From the IMG/VR virus record IMGVR_UViG_3300046517_000256, positions 1-44,076 of that record: a stretch of DNA of 44,076 nt. One strand, 5' to 3'. This stretch comes from a virus. Within the stretch, counting starts at the first letter, position 1; each line of letters opens with the position of its first letter. Positions 38,626 through 44,076 of the stretch are shown here, piece after piece. The notes under the pieces were generated by a model. It was given only the letters and a program-made list of their open reading frames with translations, was not told the origin of the DNA and searched no databases. Both the position numbers and the translations under genes were made by a program.

Positions 38626-39090
38626 TCAGACTAGCCATTCCATCTGATCGGGCGAGGCGCCATATGGATTCTGCACGCTGATCCAGACTTCCTCGCCCTT
38701 ATCCAGCGCAGCGAATACCTTGGCTTCGAGATTCGAGCAGGCGTCTTTGCTCCCTGTCACTGATGTTGAATCGACACGAGCTGTCCCTGGTAGTAGACAG
38801 CCATCTGTGTCCACGGAAGTGTTGCCTGGATGAATCCGTATCCCAGAGAACCCTGGCACGTTAATGAGGTGAAGGGTAATGCGTTGGAAACGGTTACTAA
38901 AGTCTTTGACAACTCTATAGCGTCCTGCGGGGATCGCGGTTTCATTCTGCACCTTCCAATCGTCCACATCGACCAGATCAATCTGCCGTACCTTGTCCTC
39001 GAGAATATAGCACTCACGTAGGCCATCAATGAACAGATCGCCTATCGTGCATTTGTCGGATCGCCATCTACGCTCGAGCGATAGGTTCAC
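38626..39090 (-). CDS. DUF5675-like lysis-associated protein
   Basis: This gene codes for 154 residues. It matches the DUF5675-type pattern: FIDGLRECYILEDKVRQIDL, ETAIPAGRYRVVKDFSNRFQ, INVPGFSGIRIHPGNTSVDT and DGCLLPG. The ordered GxRxHxGN...T.GCxL motif resembles the L,D-transpeptidase-type Cys site. Members of this group occur at the end of phage lysis cassettes and may act on peptidoglycan, but activity has not, to my knowledge, been shown. It is the last gene of the late operon. The start overlaps the upstream stop (ATGA). Confidence 0.75.
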   Translation of the reverse strand: MNLSLERRWRSDKCTIGDLFIDGLRECYILEDKVRQIDLVDVDDWKVQNETAIPAGRYRVVKDFSNRFQRITLHLINVPGFSGIRIHPGNTSVDTDGCLLPGTARVDSTSVTGSKDACSNLEAKVFAALDKGEEVWISVQNPYGASPDQMEWLV

Positions 39091-39506
39091 GGCTGCGGTG
39101 GAGCGACAATCGTTACCACTGGCATGGTGGTGGTTCCAGGGATAGCATCTGTGGCCTTAAGCCCATTGATGAAATCCACTACGCCCTGAGCGATCTCCTG
39201 TGATCCCTTCTGACACAAGGCAGGATCTCCCATGGGATGATTGCCAATGTTCAATGAGTTTTGCAGGATGCCGTAAACCTGTGGCTGCAAAGCTGCGATC
39301 TTTTGCACTCCGGTGAGTCCAGTGGATTTGCCAATCGCTTCGATGGTGATGGCGGCGGCGGCAATCTGTGCCAACTCCGACGCCACTGCGACTGCTCCTG
39401 TGGGAGCAATGGTGGGCTTAAAAATGGGTTGCAAGCCAATGGATGCTAGTGCCCCGTTGGCAATGGCTTCTCCTGCTGCTTTAAGAAACGATGTGAATCC
39501 GCTCAT
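39087..39506 (-). CDS. Hypothetical hydrophobic/Ala-rich lysis-region protein
   Basis: This gene codes for 139 residues. The ATG at 39506 shares one base with the upstream TGA. An Ala/Ile-rich stretch (AVASELAQIAAAAITIEAIG) could be amphipathic or membrane-seeking. GLTGVQKIAALQPQVYGIL and a Pro/Val-rich tail follow. The position between small membrane proteins and a lysis protein suggests a role in lysis or virion completion. Unproven. Confidence 0.65.
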   Translation of the reverse strand: MSGFTSFLKAAGEAIANGALASIGLQPIFKPTIAPTGAVAVASELAQIAAAAITIEAIGKSTGLTGVQKIAALQPQVYGILQNSLNIGNHPMGDPALCQKGSQEIAQGVVDFINGLKATDAIPGTTTMPVVTIVAPPQP

Positions 39507-39796
39507 CAGGGCGCCGGCGTCAAGGCTGCGTCCACCTTGGCGGCTTCTGCGTTGACGGCATCGGTGATGGCTGGCAACGCTGCGGTGTCGGAACTGCCGA
39601 CAGTCTGTGCCGTGGCAAGAGCGGTAATCAGGGCATCCACCTTCGATGTGAGGGCGGCTACGGCGGTATTCAGGGCATCGAGTTGTGCGGACATGTGTTT
39701 CTCCTTTTTGAGTATGTCGTCGAGCAGGGAAGCAGTGAGCTTGTATTCCAGTTCTTCTACTTGTTCTGCGGGTTGTTTCTTCGGCCTTGGCATCAT
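39506..39796 (-). CDS. Coiled-coil protein with a possible internal start
   Basis: This gene codes for 96 residues. The ATG at 39796 is preceded by AAGGTG. An in-frame ATG at 39694 has a perfect AAGGAG 7 nt upstream and would give a 62-residue protein starting MSAQLDALNTAVAALTSKVD, a clear heptad coiled coil. The longer form adds a charged helix (EYKLTASLLDDILKKEKH). Both may be made. It lies in the lysis module; function unknown. Confidence 0.68.
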   Translation of the reverse strand: MMPRPKKQPAEQVEELEYKLTASLLDDILKKEKHMSAQLDALNTAVAALTSKVDALITALATAQTVGSSDTAALPAITDAVNAEAAKVDAALTPAP

Positions 39797-39802
39797 TTCA
39801 CC

Positions 39803-39970
39803 TTAACGGGTTGCGGGCAGGATACTAAGCAATGCACCGGAATTAAGCAACACCGCAAGCAAACCACAAAAGAACATGATGCGACCAATTTCCACTACCT
39901 TGCCGTTTGTGGAAAGTGCGTACATCAAAAGGCCGACGATCAGTATCAGACCTGCAATCGTGAGTACCAT
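39803..39970 (-). CDS. Small two-span membrane protein (55 aa), holin-like
   Basis: An AGGAGG lies 5 nt before the ATG at 39970. The sequence MVLTIAGLILIVGLLMYALS, then STNGKVVEIGRIMFFCGLLA and VLLNSGALLSI shows two transmembrane helices with a short polar loop. Similar small proteins are frequent in phage lysis modules, and a holin or accessory-holin role is plausible. It sits between a spanin-like and a coiled-coil protein. Confidence 0.72.
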   Translation of the reverse strand: MVLTIAGLILIVGLLMYALSTNGKVVEIGRIMFFCGLLAVLLNSGALLSILPATR

Positions 39971-39978
39971 GATTCCTC

Positions 39979-40266
39979 CTATGATGGATGTGGATGTGGC
40001 CCGAACCTGATTGCATCTTCAACTAGAATGATTCTGCGCTCTTGGCCTTCTGCTAGTGCCCTCATCACAGCGACATTTTCCTTAAGCAGCGCGATGTTTT
40101 CCAGTTCCGCCGTGAGTGAGTGCTCCCGAGTGGCACGCCAGTTTTCAACGCTAATGAGTCTCATGTCCGTTTTAGTTTTCCAGTTTACGCCTAATATAAT
40201 AAGCGTAATTACCGTGATGATCGTCGGTAGATTGATCGTCCAGTCGATGTGTGGCATCCAGGCCAT
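39979..40266 (-). CDS. N-terminally anchored coiled-coil membrane protein (spanin- or holin-like)
   Basis: This gene codes for 95 residues from the ATG at 40266; a GTG at 40272 is also in frame. An N-terminal transmembrane helix (INLPTIITVITLIILGVNWK) is followed by a long charged helix (TREHSLTAELENIALLKENV). This is the layout of i-spanins and some other lysis proteins. No lipoprotein partner is seen next to it. Assigned by topology and neighbours only. Confidence 0.65.
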   Translation of the reverse strand: MAWMPHIDWTINLPTIITVITLIILGVNWKTKTDMRLISVENWRATREHSLTAELENIALLKENVAVMRALAEGQERRIILVEDAIRFGPHPHPS

Positions 40267-40296
40267 ACCCACCTTTCCGTGGCTATGTAACCGAAA

Positions 40297-40629
40297 TTAA
40301 GTCGTAGGTGGCTTCACTTCTGGCACTGCCGACTGTGCTGTGGCAATCGCGTCTCCCGCCTTTGCCGTGGCATCCGCTGCCGTTGCCAGGGCAGTTTGTA
40401 ATTGGTCAGGGGCGCCATGGAGCTGCAAAAACTCCCCCATGCGATACAGGCCCATCAAAACAAAGTTAATCAGCATCAGCTTCCATACCATATCAGAGGG
40501 AATGCCAAGCACTGCGCCTCCAGTACCCGTTGTGAAAGCGACCGCGCCGCCACTGAGAAATGATCGCATGATGCCGATGAACCAATCGGCCCAGGCATAT
40601 GACTTAGCATTTGTTACCGCTGCAATCAT
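40297..40629 (-). CDS. Putative holin (two transmembrane helices)
   Basis: This gene codes for 110 residues from the ATG at 40629, in an ATGA overlap; a longer frame to 40656 runs into the upstream gene. Two hydrophobic segments occur: FIGIMRSFLSGGAVAFTTGT and MVWKLMLINFVLMGLYRMGE. The FLSGGAxAxTxG pattern recalls a family of phage holin-like proteins. The C-terminus is an Ala-rich, Pro-ending tail. Holins permeabilise the inner membrane at lysis time. Confidence in the specific role is moderate. Confidence 0.68.
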   Translation of the reverse strand: MIAAVTNAKSYAWADWFIGIMRSFLSGGAVAFTTGTGGAVLGIPSDMVWKLMLINFVLMGLYRMGEFLQLHGAPDQLQTALATAADATAKAGDAIATAQSAVPEVKPPTT

Positions 40630-41087
40630 TGTCGTATGCTCGTTTCCAGCACGCAACCCTTGCTTATCTTCCAGTAAGCGTCGGTGCCATTCATCAACGG
40701 ACCAGAGACTATTACGAAAGTAGAACCATTGGCAATGGTTGAAATTGGCACCCCGGCCAAGTTCGTGCAGGACTTCACTGGAACGATGGCTAACGCCTTC
40801 ATGGTGTCGCCAGCTTTGAACTTGGGCAGGTCGGCTGGCAGGGTGATGCCGATGGCATTCGATGGCGCACTGTCAGCAGCCGGCGGTGTTGCTACAGCGG
40901 TCACCGAGTACACGTAAGCTACCCCACCCTGTACGGTGGTATCGCGGTAGGTGGTGGCAGTGGCCGGCAGCGTGGCAACCACGGCTCCGTTGCGCTGCAC
41001 CTTAAGAGAAGCCATATCAGGATCTGGCGTGGTGGTGAAGGTAAGCGATATGGCGTGCTGCGCCAGAAGCAAGAAGATCCAGTTCAT
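40626..41087 (-). CDS. Secreted-looking fibronectin III-type protein
   Basis: This gene codes for 153 residues from the ATG at 41087, in an ATGA overlap; the longer ORF to 41195 overlaps the previous gene and is rejected. MNWIFLLLAQHAISLTFTT is a short Sec-like signal. MASLKVQRNGAVVATLPATA, then VAYVYSVTAVATPPAADSAP is one fibronectin III-like domain. The C-terminal part (KSCTNLAGVPISTIANGSTF, then VIVSGPLMNGTDAYWKISKG) resembles an SH3-like module. It may bind carbohydrate or cell wall. Confidence 0.7.
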   Translation of the reverse strand: MNWIFLLLAQHAISLTFTTTPDPDMASLKVQRNGAVVATLPATATTYRDTTVQGGVAYVYSVTAVATPPAADSAPSNAIGITLPADLPKFKAGDTMKALAIVPVKSCTNLAGVPISTIANGSTFVIVSGPLMNGTDAYWKISKGCVLETSIRQ

Positions 41088-43621
41088 TGCCCGCTCCCAA
41101 CGATGATGACAGGAGATTTCAAAGTGTGCGTCACGGGGTTCTGTATACCCACCGCACAGACCACGTGATAGCCAACCTCGCTTACTAAGTTCCATGTGTC
41201 CAGAGGCTCAGCGCCGGTGCGGAAGGTATAGCCACTGGCGATCTGTGTCTCCGCCCCACCTGGAGCGGTCACGTAGCCATCATAGGTTCCCGCCGCGGCG
41301 TTTATGACCAGCCGGAAATTATATATAACGCCGCCCAAGTAGGGGAATGAGTTTGCGGCTTGATAAGCCATGGCAGCCTGATTATAGGCATCCACCACCC
41401 CTGCCGCGCTGAATCGCATGATTACGGCTAAGTTCGCATAGGAAGAAGCCGCGCCCATGCTGAACCCGGTGACGCCATCCATGGCGTTCTGGCTTGGCTG
41501 GCCTGAGAACGTCGTAGTAAAGGTTCCACTTTGTGAGGCAATCGAGAAGCCGCTGAACGATGCGCTGGCCTGCTGACACCCTGGTCCTACCCCACCACCG
41601 TAGTTAGCGGTAATGGTGGTATCAGTGGCGATGGCTGAGAATGTACAAACTGCTCCCGCTACGGACGGGCAATTCGTCCAACTCTGGAATGTGTTAAGAC
41701 CAACCGTGGATGGCGCAGTGCAGACCACCGTGCTTCCTACCGTGTAGTTGTGCATGAACGGAGTTACGTCGGTATCCGCTGTGCATACAATAGTCACGCC
41801 ACTTGCCGGGTTGGAACTATGAACTGTAAGCACCACAGGTGGAGTAACGGAATAGTTAGCCGTGTAGGTCGCGCTGGCATGGACGGCAGCATTGGAACAG
41901 TTGTTACCCGATGGCGTGCATCCACCCGTCCACGAACCTACCGTAGCCGCTGCGCCAATTGTCACGTTCGTGCCATCGTTGTAGACAAACGATGTGGGGC
42001 TATTTCCCGCTGTTTTCCCATTAACGTCTGATGTGCCTGTAATCGCCACGCCCGTGGAGGGGTTGGTGGTTTGAATCGTAAGTGTCCATGGCCCCGCCAC
42101 CGCAGTACGGTTAGCGGCACCCGCATCCCATGCCGTTGTGCCTCCGGGCCTGGCGACTCCATGCCTGTCAGAGTTAAGCGGTGTTATTCCCAAGCTGGTT
42201 AGATTAGCTGCTACTCCTATCACGGCAGATCCCATGTTTGGATCGCCACCCGCTGCAAGGCCAGCACTCATCGGAGCGGCGGAGGGAGAGGCATCTCCAC
42301 CAACACAAGCCTGCCAGTTGGCGAACTGAGAGAAGTTATAGAAGTTACTGTTGCAAACGAATGCGTTTGAACCACCGTTGGCATAGATATTGTTGGCAAA
42401 CACCGATCCAGAACCCAAGACAACGAGAGCCAACTGATTGCAGGTGGTCATCACATTGTTCTTAAACACCAAACCCGTAAGAGTTGTATTCGATCCAAAA
42501 CAAAGACCATCACTGGTTGTGGAACCAATCATAGTGTTATTGAGGATTTTATTCCCCGTGCCGCTGTAGATGCCAAACAGACCGTTGTTGATGGGCGCAT
42601 CGGATATGCCAGTATTGTTGTAGAAGTTTTGCCCCGTGATGCCTGCCTCTGATCCGCCTGCTTCCTCAAAGACAAATGCTGTTAAGCAAGAGCCTGTATT
42701 GCCGCTGGTAAGGGTAGAACAGACAGCATTGCCCCAAGCTCCATCGAAAAGATTGTTGTAAACCTGCAAACCACTGATGGCGGTATGGGAAGGCACACCA
42801 TAGAAATGAAATCCCGTCAGGTGGTAGCAGGCGCTGTTTGCCCCGCAACCTACCGTAACCGTACTCCAGTTGCCGAAGTCAAAGATGTGGTTGTCATGGA
42901 TACTGACGTTAGACAATGCTCCCCCAGGTGCGCTGCTGGTTCCACCTAGGACGATTCCATGAGGCATCCGGGAGATGGAATTGTTGTATATTTGTAGGTT
43001 CGTTGACGGGGCGCTGAATTGCAGGTTGATGCACCAAGGGCCATCGCTGAAAGTATCGTCATGGATCAGGATGTTATTGCCCACGCCATTCGCATAGATG
43101 CAGCCTGTTACAGTCACATCGGGAGTTGAATCGGTCGTAGAAGTATGGTCATACAGGTGCGTCATGGTCACATGGTCAATTTCGTAATCACTGGCCCCGG
43201 AGGCTTGGATGCCCATCGAATTAAGCTGATTGGCTAGTCCGCTGCCATTGGCCGTGGCCGTGATCGTTAGGGCCGTTACCCGCAGGAAAGACTTGCCTCC
43301 AAGGTTGATGGCTCCATTGGCATTCCATGCTGGCGAGGTAAGCGTCCCACCGCCCGATGCGCCACGCAGAGTGATGACATTCCCACTCGTTCCTGATTGA
43401 CCAAAGCCAAATGCGAAGCCATTGGCGGCTACCGTTACCGTGCCGCATAGGACAACAACATCTCCCGCCGCGAGGGTCTGCGAGTTGATGCTGGCCGTGT
43501 TTACAGCGGTGTGCGTGCCACCGTCACAGGTAAGCGAACCTGCCGTCTGTGCCCAGTAAAAGGTCGTGGCATGGGCACTCGAGGCACACAGCATTGCCGC
43601 AAGAAGAAGAAGTTTTCTCAT
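41084..43621 (-). CDS. Large secreted right-handed beta-helix protein (tailspike/depolymerase-like)
   Basis: This gene codes for 845 residues. MRKLLLLAAMLCASSAHAT is a strong Sec signal peptide. Residues of about 50-450 show the right-handed parallel beta-helix pattern of pectate-lyase-like proteins (ILIHDDTFSDGPWCINLQ, LQIYNNSISRMPHGIVLGG, ISGLQVYNNLFDGAWGN, with NN ladders). Two Ig-like repeats with WxxCxxxxG turns follow, then a C-terminal lectin-like domain. It may be a tailspike that degrades host polysaccharide, or a secreted enzyme. Its start overlaps the preceding tail-fibre stop (ATGA). Confidence 0.78.
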   Translation of the reverse strand: MRKLLLLAAMLCASSAHATTFYWAQTAGSLTCDGGTHTAVNTASINSQTLAAGDVVVLCGTVTVAANGFAFGFGQSGTSGNVITLRGASGGGTLTSPAWNANGAINLGGKSFLRVTALTITATANGSGLANQLNSMGIQASGASDYEIDHVTMTHLYDHTSTTDSTPDVTVTGCIYANGVGNNILIHDDTFSDGPWCINLQFSAPSTNLQIYNNSISRMPHGIVLGGTSSAPGGALSNVSIHDNHIFDFGNWSTVTVGCGANSACYHLTGFHFYGVPSHTAISGLQVYNNLFDGAWGNAVCSTLTSGNTGSCLTAFVFEEAGGSEAGITGQNFYNNTGISDAPINNGLFGIYSGTGNKILNNTMIGSTTSDGLCFGSNTTLTGLVFKNNVMTTCNQLALVVLGSGSVFANNIYANGGSNAFVCNSNFYNFSQFANWQACVGGDASPSAAPMSAGLAAGGDPNMGSAVIGVAANLTSLGITPLNSDRHGVARPGGTTAWDAGAANRTAVAGPWTLTIQTTNPSTGVAITGTSDVNGKTAGNSPTSFVYNDGTNVTIGAAATVGSWTGGCTPSGNNCSNAAVHASATYTANYSVTPPVVLTVHSSNPASGVTIVCTADTDVTPFMHNYTVGSTVVCTAPSTVGLNTFQSWTNCPSVAGAVCTFSAIATDTTITANYGGGVGPGCQQASASFSGFSIASQSGTFTTTFSGQPSQNAMDGVTGFSMGAASSYANLAVIMRFSAAGVVDAYNQAAMAYQAANSFPYLGGVIYNFRLVINAAAGTYDGYVTAPGGAETQIASGYTFRTGAEPLDTWNLVSEVGYHVVCAVGIQNPVTHTLKSPVIIVGSGQ

Positions 43622-44076
43622 TGGATTCCTAAGCCTTGAATCAAGCCTTTGCCCTTCGTCGTAGATGTCGCGTCGATATCAATGCGAAGCACATCATCGG
43701 TTAACAGTCCTGCATTCGCGCCATTGATGACAGCGGGGGTAGCTGCGGTAGATGTCTTGTTCTCTCCCGAATCAATCGTTTCCGCCGTGGAGAGAATGTC
43801 TACCACCGTTCCCGAACACATATTCCCTGTGGCCACAGGAGAGCACTTGGCGATCTGAATATTGGTGGTTCCTGTGACGCCAGCGGTGACATCTTGGGCC
43901 GATAATGACACTACTGACTTGCCATTGAATCCTGCCGGCACGACAAAGTAATAAGCCCCATCTCCAACGGTTATATCTGTGGCGAAGTCGAAGACGTTCA
44001 GTTCCACGTAAGACGTGGTTCCGGTAATCGTTCCACCTGGAGTTACGGTAATGCCAGATACTTGCAGCGGCGCTCC
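43618..44076 (-). CDS. Tail fibre/adhesin, 3' part (5' part at 2794-1)
   Basis: This is the end of the 1041-residue protein that begins at 2794. The frame at 44076-43950 duplicates that at 127-1 and continues to TGA 43618. The C-terminus is beta-rich (AYYFVVPAGFNGKSVVSLSA) and ends in a polar KGKGLIQGLGIQ. An internal ATG at 44007 should not be taken as a start. Merge with the entry at 1-2794 on the circular map. Confidence 0.85.
   Translation of the reverse strand, partial: GAPLQVSGITVTPGGTITGTTSYVELNVFDFATDITVGDGAYYFVVPAGFNGKSVVSLSAQDVTAGVTGTTNIQIAKCSPVATGNMCSGTVVDILSTAETIDSGENKTSTAATPAVINGANAGLLTDDVLRIDIDATSTTKGKGLIQGLGIQ
43950..44076. repeat. Terminal direct repeat, right copy
   Basis: This stretch is identical to 1-127. 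It should be trimmed when the genome is circularised, so that 43949 joins position 1. Confidence 0.95.

Overview
The window is one complete, circularly closed tailed-phage genome from a metagenome-style assembly. The first 127 bases are repeated exactly as the last 127, so the unique circle is 43,949 bp. The linear ends cut one tail gene, whose reading frame continues exactly across the junction. The morphogenesis genes point to a podovirus-like phage: large terminase, a 709-residue connector-type portal, an N4-gp56-type major capsid protein, glutamine-rich internal proteins, a GNAT-like virion protein and a beta-propeller-like tail protein. No integrase, DNA polymerase, tRNA or CRISPR array was seen. 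A host that secretes many proteins, perhaps of the Acidobacteriota type, is suggested by a PEP-CTERM protein and by Sec or Tat-like signals on phage products; this is inference.

Layout: a late operon on the minus strand starts at about 30320, runs down through position 1, wraps to 43949 and ends at 38626. In transcription order it holds a ribbon-helix-helix regulator, a sugar and methyl modification cluster (30012-25418), small virion proteins (25366-20586), terminase, portal, tail propeller, internal proteins, scaffold, a glycosyltransferase, the major capsid gene, neck and tail proteins, two large secreted-looking tail or beta-helix proteins, and a lysis module (41087-38626). The early operon on the plus strand (30555-38615) carries a small-terminase-like protein, an ERF annealing protein, HNH genes, a replication-type domain, a PEP-CTERM protein and a short C5-cytosine methyltransferase. 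It is interrupted by a minus-strand early block (33345-32244) with zinc-ribbon proteins, a winged-helix protein and a RusA resolvase. Many late genes are joined by 1-4 nt stop/start overlaps, which implies translational coupling.

The most striking locus is the major capsid gene (7110-5451). It is split by a 643-nt group I intron encoding a LAGLIDADG homing endonuclease. The P1 and P10 pairings and the splice sites can be read directly and restore a continuous capsid frame. In addition, exon 1 carries an in-frame insert of about 36 nt with a TGA stop and a hairpin. No other capsid gene is present, so the insert must be bypassed, read through or removed for capsid to be made. It resembles a programmed translational bypass element, as in T4 gene 60. 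Five further HNH endonuclease genes are scattered through the genome.

Control: the divergent region 30321-30554 holds five TGTGTGTACA repeats laid over a TTGACA-type promoter for the late operon. The first late gene encodes a ribbon-helix-helix protein, so autoregulation is likely. A matched pair of divergent promoters (33354-33431) and an internal late promoter (25386-25414) are also visible.
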